This document shows, one piece after another, positions 11,166-20,523 of a stretch of DNA of 64,000 bases. The translations under genes were made by a program, and so were the position numbers. Within the stretch, counting starts at the first letter, position 1. Every line of letters starts with the position of its first letter. A model generated the notes under the pieces. It searched no databases. It was not told the DNA's origin and saw nothing but the letters and a program-made list of their open reading frames with translations. The DNA is from DAISKN01 sp963716925 (lineage in GTDB: Bacteria > Acidobacteriota > Vicinamibacteria > Marinacidobacterales > SMYC01): NCBI GenBank assembly GCA_963716925.1, contig CAVQUX010000025.1, positions 186,001 to 250,000 of the forward strand, written 5' to 3'.

Positions 11166-12539
11166 TTGCCGGTCTTTAGCTCCCACCTGACGGACTATCC
11201 AATCCTCGAGATCGGTTCTCGTCTGCGCGAGGAGCGACAACGCCGGCAGTTGACGCTGGGCGAGCTCGCTGAGAAAGCAGGTCTTTCCGCGGCTCGCCTC
11301 TCCCAGATCGAAAACCAGCTCGTCATTCCCGATCTATCTCTCGTGCTCCGAATCAGCGAGGCCCTGGGGATAGCGGCCGATTCTCTTTTTCCCGAAGAAC
11401 GCGCGCTCTCGCATCAAGTACGGCGTGAGTCCGAGATCCGCTCGATGAGGCCTCGGCGCGCGGCGATGGCTCACCCAGCCAGCAATCGGCACTACTTGTC
11501 CCACGACTTCTGGCCGCTCGCAGACCTCTTCGTGGGCAGGCACATCGAGCCCCTGGTCGGCAGCATTCGACACATCCCCGAGGCCGATCTCGAATTCTAT
11601 TACCACGACGAGCTGGAGTTCGCATTCGTTCTGAAGGGAACGATGGAATTCCGCATGCGTACCCCCGAGGCAGAAATCCGGGAGGAGCTCACCCAAGGGG
11701 ACTGCGTACTCTTCCGCTCCGATTTTCCTCACGTCGTTCGGTCGCCGGGCCCACAACCAGCCGAGAGCCTGCACGTATTCTCGGGGCCTTCGCCGCCGAC
11801 CCGGACCGCCTGGGATTGGTTCTCGCCCCACCCGCGGGGCTTCATCGCGGACACGAACGACGAGGCTTCCTCGGCCGTTGGGCGGCGGCTGCGCGTCCTT
11901 CGCGAAGCCTGTGGCTGGAGCCCCAAAGAGGCCGCCGCCATCGCCGGCCTGAAAGAGAAACAGCTCTTGCGGATCGAGGCGGGAAAACGCTCCGTTCCCC
12001 TCGATGCTCTCGTCGCTTTCGCTCGGGCATTTGGAGAACCGCTGCGCCCGTTTTTCGGAGGCCTTCGGGCGAACGAGCCCTGCTACGTACTCCGCCGCGC
12101 GGCCGAGATTCGCGCCATGTCGCCGCGCAAAAGGAGAGCTCATTCCGGTCGAGAGGGTGAGTCGATCGCCAACGTCTACTTTCCGCTTTGGTCGGATTTT
12201 CCCGCCCGTTACATGTTCCCTTGTCTCGTGGAGATCCCGGCCGGCGGTGAAGAGGTGACTCTCAGCGAGCATCACGGTGAGGAGTTCGTCTACGTGCTCG
12301 AGGGTCAGATCGAGCTGACCACTTACGCCGAGGACGAACTGGTGACGGAGATCCTGCGTCCAGGAGATTCCTGTTTTCTGGAGTCCAGTGTCCCTCACCT
12401 CCTGCGCGGCCAGACGAAGAACCCTTACTCTCAGACCAGCGCCACCGTGCTCGACGTTTTCTACTGTCCGCTCGGCGAAGGGTACCTTTTCTTCGACCGC
12501 AGCTCGGGGCGTCCGAAGCCGCCCCACGAATTGTCGTGA
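11166..12539 (+). CDS. Transcriptional regulator with duplicated XRE-HTH plus cupin modules
   Basis: 457 residues starting at TTG 11166; no ATG or GTG is available before the first conserved domain, so TTG is the supported start. The protein is an internal duplication. HTH-1 is at about residues 16-72 (SRLREERQRRQLTLGELAEK), cupin-1 at about 143-205 (YYHDELEFAFVLKGTMEF, GDCVLFRSDFPHVV). HTH-2 is at about 238-293 (RRLRVLREACGWSPKEAAAI), cupin-2 at about 365-435 (SEHHGEEFVYVLEGQIEL, GDSCFLESSVPHLL). Both cupins keep His/Glu residues at the usual metal positions. Single HTH-cupin regulators sense small ligands in amino-acid or polyamine catabolism. The double form is unusual and may bind operators as an internal pseudo-dimer. 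It diverges from the receptor and precedes a peptidase gene, its likely targets. Confidence 0.85.
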   Translation: MPVFSSHLTDYPILEIGSRLREERQRRQLTLGELAEKAGLSAARLSQIENQLVIPDLSLVLRISEALGIAADSLFPEERALSHQVRRESEIRSMRPRRAAMAHPASNRHYLSHDFWPLADLFVGRHIEPLVGSIRHIPEADLEFYYHDELEFAFVLKGTMEFRMRTPEAEIREELTQGDCVLFRSDFPHVVRSPGPQPAESLHVFSGPSPPTRTAWDWFSPHPRGFIADTNDEASSAVGRRLRVLREACGWSPKEAAAIAGLKEKQLLRIEAGKRSVPLDALVAFARAFGEPLRPFFGGLRANEPCYVLRRAAEIRAMSPRKRRAHSGREGESIANVYFPLWSDFPARYMFPCLVEIPAGGEEVTLSEHHGEEFVYVLEGQIELTTYAEDELVTEILRPGDSCFLESSVPHLLRGQTKNPYSQTSATVLDVFYCPLGEGYLFFDRSSGRPKPPHELS

Positions 12540-12673
12540 GAGTCCGGTCGCTCGCGTTTCTGAGTTTCACAGGATACCGATGGTCGTATCCGCATGCTCA
12601 CGGTGAGCCGCCCACTTTGAGCTCGCGTTTGCGGATCGAGGCGGAGCCAACGCAGTCAGTCATGGAGGGTCGG

Positions 12674-14794
12674 ATGATCACCCGCGTTTCTCGAGGTTCG
12701 ATTGCGCTTCTCGCCGCTTCCGTCAGCTTGTGTTCTGGAGCCACTGCTCAAACGCAGAGGCTGCAGAGCGCCGATCTGCTCCGGCTGCGATCGGTGGAAG
12801 AAGTCGAGGTTTCGCCGGACGGCCAGAAAGCTGTCTACACCGTGGTGAGCTACGACCGTCCCGGCCGGCCCTACACCCAAATCTGGATTCTGGATATCGC
12901 CTCCGGACGGTCTTCCCGATGGACCGACGAGAACCTCGCGGCTTCCGGGCCTCGATGGTCCCCGGATGGCCAGTGGATCGCGTACTGGGACGGCGGCGCT
13001 CTGAGCGAAAAGGAGCCCGAAGCGCACGAGCCGGTGGTGGAGCACGAGCTTTTTCGCGACCCCATCTCCAATCTGATGGTCGCGCGCGCCGACGGGAGCG
13101 GACAAACGCTCCTGGCAACGGCCCGCGCCACCAACCACGACCTGCCACGGGCGGATACGAGCGGCTTGGCCTGGGCGCCCGACGGGAAGCGGATCGCGTT
13201 TCTCTCCGCGACCCCCGGTCCTGAAACGGACCAGGCGAGCGGCGACCCGCGGGTCATCACCCGCTACCACTACAAGCCAAGCTGGTCCGAAGGCCGAACG
13301 CGGTTCACCGACAATCGCCGCCTGCATGTATTCGTCGTCGACACCGGGTCGAAAAACGTCCGCCAGCTCACCGACGGCCGCTACCACGAGCACTCCATCG
13401 ACTGGTCGCCGGACGGCAAGGAGATCGTCTTCGTTTCCAATCGAGAGCCGGACCCGGATCGTTTCTTCAATTACGACATCTTTACCGTGGGGGCGGACGA
13501 CGGAGCATTGAGGCGAGTGCTCTCGACGGAGAGCGTCGAGTACATGCCCCGCTGGTCGCCGGACGGAAAAACGATCGCCTACCAGGGCACGAAGCGAGGT
13601 CTCGCCTCCTCCGAAAGTTTCATGGAGGACACCCACATCTGGCTGGTCGACGCCGACGGAACCGAGCCTAGCGAGTTGGGAGCTTCGATCGACAACCGCC
13701 AGGGCCCTCCGGTGTGGGCCCGAGATGGAAAGTCGGTCTACACCACGGTGGAGGAGCGGGGCAGCGTGCGCTTGTACCGCCTGGCCACGCTCGGAGGCGA
13801 GCCCGAAGCGGTGGTGAGCGAGCCCGGCCAGGTGGGGTTCTTTTCCGTCGCCCTGGGAGGCGGGCTTCTGTACTCGTTTCACTCCCCCAAGGACATGCCT
13901 CAGCTTTACTCCAAGGCGGGCGGCGCCCCCGGGGTGCGGCTGACCGATCTGAACTCGGCGGTTCTCGGCGACAAGGCAATCGCCGAGATCGAGTCGTTCA
14001 CGTTTCTGGGGCACGACCATAAAGAGGTAGAAGCCTTCCTCACCAAACCCCTGGGAAAGACCGACGACTCGAAACACCCGATGATTACCCTCATCAAAGG
14101 GGGCCCTCACACGCAGCAGGGGCCCATTTTCGACATGAAGGCCCAGGTCTACGCCGCCCAGGGCTGGGCGACGCTCATGGTCAATTACCGCGGCTCCACT
14201 GGCTATGGCCAGGCCTTCGGCGACGCCATTTTTGGGGTCCTCGGCAACAACTGTGGCGAGCCCAAGGACATTCTGTTCGGGGTCGGTGCGGCGCTCCGGC
14301 GCAACCTCTCTCTGGATCCCGACCGGCTCGGCGTCGAGGGGCTCAGCTGCGGCGGCCAGTTGAGCGGCTGGCTCATCACTCAGACCCCTCAGTTCAGCGC
14401 CGCCATACCCGCCTCAGGCATCTACAACCTTCTCAGCTTCAACTACATGGCCTACTACAACGACTACATGGCGGTGGAGCACGGAGCCTTCCCCCACCAG
14501 GACAACATGATGGACTTGATGTGGGAGTGGTCGGCGCTCAAGCACGTCGCCAAGGCGAAGACCCCGACGATGCTTGTCCATGGCGAGAACGACAACGACG
14601 TTCCCATCGCCGAGGCCGAGATGTATTACACCGCACTCAAGGACGTGGGGGTGGAAACCGTCATGGTGCGTTATCCGCGCGAGGGGCACGGCCTCCGCGA
14701 GCCCAGACACCTCGTGGACTGGTTCGACCGCAGCGTCGCCTGGTACGAGAAGCACTTTGCCGAGAAGCGACCGCCGTATACCCCGACGCCATGA
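12674..14794 (+). CDS. Secreted S9 family peptidase, paralogue of the 5646-7772 gene
   Basis: 706 residues from ATG 12674. This start was chosen because GGAGGG lies 4 nt upstream and it gives a compact signal peptide, MITRVSRGSIALLAASVSL, ending near GATAQ. The WSPDG-type propeller is followed by a hydrolase domain with GLSCGG (nucleophile about Ser558), Asp640 in HGENDND and His672 in REGHG. Long stretches are identical to the gene at 5646-7772, for example HQDNMMDLMWEWSALKH and TKRGLASSESFMEDTH, so the two arose by duplication and now lie in opposite orientations. The stop codon is followed after 59 nt by the CocE-like gene, and the two are probably co-transcribed. Specificity is not predictable from sequence alone. 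Confidence 0.92.
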   Translation: MITRVSRGSIALLAASVSLCSGATAQTQRLQSADLLRLRSVEEVEVSPDGQKAVYTVVSYDRPGRPYTQIWILDIASGRSSRWTDENLAASGPRWSPDGQWIAYWDGGALSEKEPEAHEPVVEHELFRDPISNLMVARADGSGQTLLATARATNHDLPRADTSGLAWAPDGKRIAFLSATPGPETDQASGDPRVITRYHYKPSWSEGRTRFTDNRRLHVFVVDTGSKNVRQLTDGRYHEHSIDWSPDGKEIVFVSNREPDPDRFFNYDIFTVGADDGALRRVLSTESVEYMPRWSPDGKTIAYQGTKRGLASSESFMEDTHIWLVDADGTEPSELGASIDNRQGPPVWARDGKSVYTTVEERGSVRLYRLATLGGEPEAVVSEPGQVGFFSVALGGGLLYSFHSPKDMPQLYSKAGGAPGVRLTDLNSAVLGDKAIAEIESFTFLGHDHKEVEAFLTKPLGKTDDSKHPMITLIKGGPHTQQGPIFDMKAQVYAAQGWATLMVNYRGSTGYGQAFGDAIFGVLGNNCGEPKDILFGVGAALRRNLSLDPDRLGVEGLSCGGQLSGWLITQTPQFSAAIPASGIYNLLSFNYMAYYNDYMAVEHGAFPHQDNMMDLMWEWSALKHVAKAKTPTMLVHGENDNDVPIAEAEMYYTALKDVGVETVMVRYPREGHGLREPRHLVDWFDRSVAWYEKHFAEKRPPYTPTP

Positions 14795-14853
14795 GACACC
14801 GCTCTCGGATTGAAATCGAAACGCTGTTGGCAACGGAAGAGGAGGAGGATTTC

Positions 14854-16821
14854 GTGAAGAAACAACTATCGAGCGCGCCCATGAGCTCCCGAGACGACGG
14901 CTTCCGCAGGACGGGACCCCGACTGCGCCTCATGTCTATGGCGGCGGCGATCCTCGTCCTCGGCGCGTCGTCGCTTCCCGCCCAGGACTACGCCGCCCGC
15001 AACGCCGCGGCCGCCGATTACATCGCCAAGCACGCCGACCGAGAGGAGAAGGTCATGATGCCGATGCGGGACGGCGTCCGGCTCTCGGCGCTGATCCTTT
15101 TCCCCAAAGAACAGCCTCGTCGCAATATGCCCACCGTCTTGCTCCGCAATCCGTACCTCACGGAAGGGATGGTCAACAGCTTCGGGGTGTTCGTACGGAG
15201 CTTTCTCGAGAACGGCTATGCCGTGATGTTCCAGAACGAGAGGGGCCGCTACTTCTCGGAAGGGACGTTCACCTACCTCGTGGGCTCGGGCGAGGACGGA
15301 TACGACTCCATCGAGTGGATCACCAAGCAGGCATGGTCGAACGGCAAAGTGGGCCTGCTCGGCTGCTCGTCGAGTGCAGAGGAGCAGCACAAACTGCAGG
15401 GAATGCAGCATCCCGGCCTCGGCGCCGGAGTGCCGATGGGCTCGGGCGCCGGTATCGGCAAGGTGGGGCCCTATAACGAGATGGGCAACTTCTACCGCGG
15501 AGGCGCCATGCAGCCCTGGTGGTTCTCCTGGTACTACGGCTCGGGCTACACCTATCGCCCGCAGTTTCCGTCCGACCTGCCGCGGGAGACCCTCATCCGC
15601 CTCGGCCGCTTCTGGAATATGGAGCCGGAGCTGAAGCCGGCCTCGGAAATCGATTCCCTGGTATGGACGCTTCCCATCAATCAAGTCATGCAGAAGATGG
15701 GAGGAGCGCCGAGCGACATGGATCGATTCGTCAACTGGCTGCCCAACGATCCGGGCTGGAAGGGTGTCGACTTCGGCGGCGAGGGCGACCGCGCGAGCTC
15801 GCCGATTCTGATGATCAACTCCTGGTACGACCTTTCGATCGGCCCGAACGTCGCGTACCACGAATACCAGACGGAGAGCGCGGCGAACGAGAACGCCCGG
15901 AACAACATGTTCATGGTGATCGCCCCGACCACGCACTGCCAGATGGGCCGCATGGAGTCGGAGCACACCATCGTCGGACAGCGAGACATGGGCGACGCCC
16001 GGTTCGATTACGTGGGACTGGTACAGCGCTGGTTCGACCGGTTTCTGAAGGGCGAGGAGAACGGAGTCACCAATGAGCCCAAAGTGCGCGCCTACATGAT
16101 GGGCGCCAACGAGTGGAGGAGCTACCCGAGCTGGCCGCCTCCGGACGCGGACTACGTCACCTACTACCTCGCGAGCGACGGCGGCGCGAATAGCATGCTC
16201 GGTAACGGCCGTCTGGCGACGACGAAGCCCGTGAAAGCGGGCCTCGACACCTTCATGTATGACCCGGTGCGTCCCGTGCCCTCTCTCGGCGGAAGCATCT
16301 GCTGCTTCAGCGCGAGCTTCCAGGGCGGCTCGTTCGACCGCTCGAACATCGAGATGCGTACGGACGTGCTGGTCTACACCACGCCGCCCCTCGACAGCGC
16401 GGTCGAGATCGCGGGTCCGATCTCGGTTTCGCTCTACCTCTCGTCCGATCGGAAGGACACTGACCTCACCGTTCAGCTCGTGGACGTGTACCCGGACGGC
16501 CGGGCCTACAACCTCGACGAGAGCATCCAGCGGGTCCGCTGGCGCGCGGGATGGGAGAAACCGGTGTTCATGGAGCCGGACAAAGTGTACAGGGTCGACG
16601 TCGGCCCGCTCGTGACCTCGAACGCATTTCTCCCTGGCCACAGGATCCGGGTCGAGGTGTCGAGCAGCAACTTCCCGCGATTCGAGCGAAACCTCAATAC
16701 CGGCGGCAACAACTTCGACGAAAAGGATGGACTCGTTGCTCGAAACGTCATCCATCACGGCGGCGCCTACCCATCGGCCGTGGTGCTGCCGGTCCTTCGA
16801 GTTCGGGCTGCGGAGCAGTAG
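14854..16821 (+). CDS. Secreted CocE/NonD family hydrolase (S15-like)
   Basis: 655 residues from GTG 14854, selected because GGAGGAGG ends about 5 nt upstream; an in-frame ATG at 14791 overlaps the previous stop as ATGA and is the alternative. A hydrophobic leader (LRLMSMAAAILVLGASSLPAQ) indicates export. The alpha/beta-hydrolase domain has the N-terminal MMPMRDGVRLSALILFP block, nucleophile elbow GCSSSAEEQ with Ser172, Asp326 in NSWYDLSIG and His361 in APTTHCQ. The C-terminal jelly-roll domain includes IAGPISVSLYLSSDRKDTDLTVQL. Family members hydrolyse X-Pro dipeptides, cephalosporin esters or other acyl compounds. The elbow differs from the usual GxSYxG by having Ser after the nucleophile. 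Beside an S9 peptidase, a role in processing imported or periplasmic peptides is likely. Confidence 0.88.
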   Translation: MKKQLSSAPMSSRDDGFRRTGPRLRLMSMAAAILVLGASSLPAQDYAARNAAAADYIAKHADREEKVMMPMRDGVRLSALILFPKEQPRRNMPTVLLRNPYLTEGMVNSFGVFVRSFLENGYAVMFQNERGRYFSEGTFTYLVGSGEDGYDSIEWITKQAWSNGKVGLLGCSSSAEEQHKLQGMQHPGLGAGVPMGSGAGIGKVGPYNEMGNFYRGGAMQPWWFSWYYGSGYTYRPQFPSDLPRETLIRLGRFWNMEPELKPASEIDSLVWTLPINQVMQKMGGAPSDMDRFVNWLPNDPGWKGVDFGGEGDRASSPILMINSWYDLSIGPNVAYHEYQTESAANENARNNMFMVIAPTTHCQMGRMESEHTIVGQRDMGDARFDYVGLVQRWFDRFLKGEENGVTNEPKVRAYMMGANEWRSYPSWPPPDADYVTYYLASDGGANSMLGNGRLATTKPVKAGLDTFMYDPVRPVPSLGGSICCFSASFQGGSFDRSNIEMRTDVLVYTTPPLDSAVEIAGPISVSLYLSSDRKDTDLTVQLVDVYPDGRAYNLDESIQRVRWRAGWEKPVFMEPDKVYRVDVGPLVTSNAFLPGHRIRVEVSSSNFPRFERNLNTGGNNFDEKDGLVARNVIHHGGAYPSAVVLPVLRVRAAEQ

Positions 16822-16863
16822 CGAGGGATCGGTCGAAAGTTGCAGCGACCGGCTTCGCGGGAC

Positions 16864-18776
16864 TCAGCCGAACAGCTGCTGCACCGCTCGCCTTCCTTCC
16901 ACCGTGGCGTCGTGCCAGTTCTGATGGCCGTGCAGGTCGGAGTTGGCGAACGTGATGCGTCCCGTCGGGCGACGGAGGACGTCCGGCGCCGCGGGATGCC
17001 CGTGGCGGCCGAAGTAGAAGCCCGGAGCGGGACAGACGTACGCGTGGCCCCAGCGATTCAGAATGATTCCGGCGATGTCCTGGCGCGCATCGAATCCGCC
17101 CCGGCCGAACAGGCGCATGAGCTGTTCGCGAATCAGTCACCTCGTAGTCGCGGTAGCTGGTGCCCGAGGAGCTCGGTCCGCGCCGATGCGGCCTGCTCGC
17201 GGATGGACCCGCCCGGGCGCTCGAACGGCACATAGAACGTGAGAATGGTCGGTTTGTCCGGATGAAGCGGCGGACGGTAGTCGCCCACCACCATGGACTG
17301 CCGCAGGTTGCAGCAGAATCCGAACCGATCGCGGTAGCTCGCCGCGGTGATGCCCAGGTCGTAGAGCGCGCGCCACCGCCGGAGCGCCACGTTCACCACC
17401 AGCATCGGCGCCCGCACGAAGTCTTCGAACGCTTCGCGATACTCCTGGCCGATGTCGGCGACCATGTACTGTGAAGACCAGCCGCCGCCCGCCATCACCA
17501 CACCTCCCGCAGCGGCTCGGTACAGCCGGCCTCCGAGGGTGTAGATGACCTCGACCGTACCGTCCGCCTGGTTGGCGACACGGATGGCCGTGGCCGCGAG
17601 ACGTATTCGCGTGGGGTTTCCGGCCCGATCCAGCTCTTCGAATCGTATCTTGCCCCCGAGAATGCCCGCGAACCCGTTGCCCTCGATGGAGTTGGGCGAC
17701 GAGCTTCTTGAGCACGTGCCGCATGATGCCGTCGTTGCCGCCGGGAAACGCGGTCACCGTCGAAAGGATATCGGCGAGCTTGCGCGATCCGCTTCGCCCG
17801 TTGCCGGTGCCCGGAAGACCGATCTGCGCCGCGCACTGTGCAGAGATGACGTCGCTTCCGAGCCCGCCCGCAGCCCCAGCCAGGATGGGGTCCGCGTACC
17901 GGGCCACGGCGGGGTCGAGCTTGAGCTCCCGCACCAGGAGCTGCTCGTAGGTCATCGTGTCGAACCACCTTGGCAGATCGTCTCCCTCGTGGACCTTCGG
18001 GTCCGAACGCCAGCGCAGGAAATCGTTCCGCAGCGGCTCGGACCAGGGTGTCTCCTTGAGTCCCGCACCGAAGGCGTCGCGCACCAGGCGGAGCGACCCG
18101 TCCGCCTCGGCAAAGTAGAAGCCGTGGCTCGCGAACTCATCCGCCCAGAGCTGGAAATAGTAGTGGTCGCGCGCCATCTCGAGGGGCGTGACGCCTTCCG
18201 CCCAGGCCTGATGCTCGAAGGCATCGGCGCCGGAGGGCAACCCGATCTCCCTCCAGTACTCGCCGACCCAGCCGGACCGCGGCCTGGTCCCGAAATCGTT
18301 GGAGCCCTGCGGTCCGATGAGATGGACGCCGTCCACTTCGAACTCGTTGCGCTTCGCCTCGCCGCCTGCCATCGGATGATTGTCGAGCACCAGGCATTGG
18401 CCACCGCGCTCCTTCTGGAAGAACCAGGCGGCGCCGAGTCCCGAAAGCCCGCCCCCGACCACGATCAGGTCGTAGCGTTCCGTCGTGTCCGTGGCACGGC
18501 TCCTGGCGTCGGCCAGTTTGCCGTCGCGGAGATCGTGCGCGACGGTGAGCGCCTCCCAGGTATTGCCGTGCGAGCGCGCGTAGTCACCGATGCCTCCGTA
18601 TCCCTCCCAATCGGGATTCGCTGCTGAGGTTTGCGAAGCGAGCGAGCGGCGCCGGCTGCACGCAGCAGCGCGCTTCCGGCGGCGAGCAGGCTCGCATCGA
18701 GAAAGTCGCGTCGGGTGATGCGCAAGTCGAGGCCGAGGTCGCGGTCCGCGCTACTGAATCGGAGCTTGCGAGGCAT
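16864..18776 (-). CDS. Tat-exported FAD-dependent oxidoreductase (spermidine-dehydrogenase-like), four frameshifts
   Basis: About 637 residues after correction. It starts at ATG 18774-18776 (MPRKLRFSSADRDLGLD) and has a twin-arginine signal, ITRRDFLDASLLAAGSALL. The frame breaks near 18650, where it resumes in YGGIGDYARSHGNTWEAL, then near 17690 before NSIEGNGFAGILGGKIRF, near 17155 before GTSYRDYEV and near 17130 before IREQLMRLFGRGG. The FAD motif is LIVVGGGLSGLGAAWFFQKE; the C-terminus has RPTGRITFANSDLHGH, the usual second flavin-contact region of amine-oxidase-type flavoproteins. The HGNTWE block recalls spermidine dehydrogenase relatives. The substrate is probably an amine, by family resemblance only. 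Four breaks in one gene are many; degradation is possible, although the coding sequence is otherwise well conserved. Confidence 0.72.
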
Positions 18777-18869
18777 GGGGAAACTTACCACGCGCGTCAA
18801 GATCCTCGGCGGCACTCGTAATCGGTTCGCTCGGAGGGCTGCTCTACGTGCTCTCGATACGTTGAGTCA

Positions 18870-18882
18870 TACAATGTAAGAT
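18870..18882 (+). promoter_or_regulatory. Candidate -10 elements just upstream of the PQQ-like gene
   Basis: TACAAT at 18870-18875 and TAAGAT at 18877-18882 lie 12 and 5 nt before the ATG at 18888, with no Shine-Dalgarno sequence. The arrangement resembles the near-leaderless starts seen elsewhere in this window. No convincing -35 hexamer was found. Confidence 0.4.
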
Positions 18883-18887
18883 GGCCC

Positions 18888-20334
18888 ATGAATTCCCGAA
18901 GGAATGTTTTTTTCACGGGCCTGGTCGTTCGATCCTTGTTCCTCACCGCGGCCCTTGCCTCCTCGGCAATGGCTTCCGAGTGGTCTCGCTTTCGAGGCCC
19001 CAACGGCACAGGAGTCGACCGCTCGGGGAGTCCGTTGCCGCTTCGGTTCGGTCCGACTGAGAACGTCATCTGGAAGACCGATCTTCCCCAGGGACACTCG
19101 TCACCGATTCTCACCGAAGACCGCCTTTTCCTCAGTGCCTTCGAAGAAGACAAGCTCTTCACTTACTGCCTGGACCGGAAGTCGGGCAGGATTCTGTGGT
19201 ATCGAGAAGCTCCAAGAGCGCGGGTGAGCGAGGTCGACAGACGAAACAACGCCGCCTCTCCGAGCCCCGCCGTCGACGAGAAAGCGGTCTACGTCTTCTT
19301 TCCCGACTACGGGCTTCTCGCCTACGACTTTGATGGAAATGAGCTCTGGAAGCATCCTCTCGAGCCTTTCAACAACGTGTACGGCATGGGAGCATCGCCG
19401 GTTGCTGCGGACGGCAACGTCGTCCTGGTGTGCGACCAGAATCAGCACTCGTTCATCATCGCTCTGAACCGAGACACTGGAGACGTCGCGTGGACCGTCG
19501 ACCGGCCCGAGGCTACGAGTGCTCATTCCACTCCGGTTCTCTACCGCGGGCCCTCGGGTGATCTCCGAGATCCTCGTGGTGGGCTCCTTCCAGCTCACCT
19601 CCTACTCCGCGGCGACCGGCCGAAGGCTCTGGTGGGTAACGGGCCTCTCCTGGGAAATGAAATCGACGCCGGTACTCGAGGACGGGATCCTCTACATCAA
19701 CGGGTACGGGGGCCCCGAGGGCGAGGCGGGGCAGGACGTGAACGCCCCTACCTGGAAGGAGGCGCTCGCTTCGCAGGACAAGGACCAGGACGGGCTCCTC
19801 TCGGGCGAAGAGCTCCAGGGCCGCGTGCTCAACTGGTTCCGGTTCATCGATCTCAACCGGGATTCGCACCTCGACGAGACGGAATGGCGGTACTACGAGG
19901 CCGGGCTCGCCACGAAAAACGGGACGCTCGCCATTCGCGTGGGAGGTGAAGGGGACATGACGGAGAAAAACGTCGCGTGGGCGTACCACAAGCGGGTTCC
20001 CCAGCTTCCCTCTCCGCTTCTGTATGAGGGCGTTCTTTACATGGTGAACGACGGCGGAATCGTCACCTCGCTCGATCCCAAGACCGGCGAGATGCTGTCG
20101 CAGGGTCGTCTCAAGGGCGCCGTCGACAACTACTACGCTTCGCCCGTCGCTGCCGACGGGAAGATCTTCATGGCGAGCGAGTTGGGAAAGATAGCGGTCT
20201 TGAAGCCGGGCGGGACCCTGGAGGTCCTTGCCGTGAACGACCTCGGGGATCTCATCTACGCCACCCCGGCGATCGACTCCGGACGTATCTACGTGCGAAC
20301 CAGAAGCGCCCTGTACTGCTTCGGGGAGTCATGA
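18888..20334 (+). CDS. PQQ-like beta-propeller protein with EF-hand, one frameshift
   Basis: About 482 residues after correction. A signal peptide ends near SSAMASEW. The mature protein opens with SRFRGPNGTGVDRSG, the standard start of the outer-membrane or periplasmic PQQ-like propellers of Acidobacteriota and Planctomycetes. Propeller strands follow, such as IWKTDLPQGHSSPILTEDRL and LDRKSGRILW. The frame shifts near 19553, between STPVLYRG and VISEILVVGSFQL. A calcium-binding EF-hand insert is visible as DKDQDGLLSGEEL, with a second, weaker loop DLNRDSHLDETEW. The last strands are SLDPKTGEMLSQ and YASPVAADGKIF. No quinoprotein dehydrogenase active-site motif was seen, so it is probably a binding or scaffold propeller rather than a PQQ enzyme. 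The 189 bp after it hold only the soxC promoter candidate. Confidence 0.82.
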
Positions 20335-20510
20335 TCCTCGTCGCGCTTCGCGTTCGCTTCTCGCGCTCGACTGCGAGGAAGAGCTCCGAGAGGCAGCGAG
20401 GCGCGGCGATCTAGAAAAGGCGACGCCCTGCTCGACGCCGGTTTTGGCCCGGCGTTGACAATTACCACTTCGTGCCCGTGCGCCTTTGCGCTCGATTCCC
20501 CTACCGGTGC

Positions 20511-20516
20511 TAAGAT
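20511..20516 (+). promoter_or_regulatory. -10 element of soxC, leaderless-type
   Basis: TAAGAT ends 7 nt before the soxC ATG at 20524, leaving no room for a ribosome-binding site. A weak -35 candidate, TTGCGC at 20486-20491, is 19 nt upstream. A nicer TTGACA at 20455-20460 is too far away to pair with this -10. Confidence 0.5.
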
Positions 20517-20523
20517 CCGCGCC

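Noticed and set aside
5646..16821. The receptor-peptidase locus as a mobile element
   Set aside because: No transposase, integrase, tRNA-adjacent site or terminal repeats were seen; the inverted peptidase genes are paralogues, not element ends.
20455..20523. TTGACA at 20455 as -35 and as an extended start of soxC
   Set aside because: The nearest -10 (TAAGAT 20511) is about 50 bp away, and the added N-terminus (MTITTSCPCAFALD) does not look like a SoxC leader.
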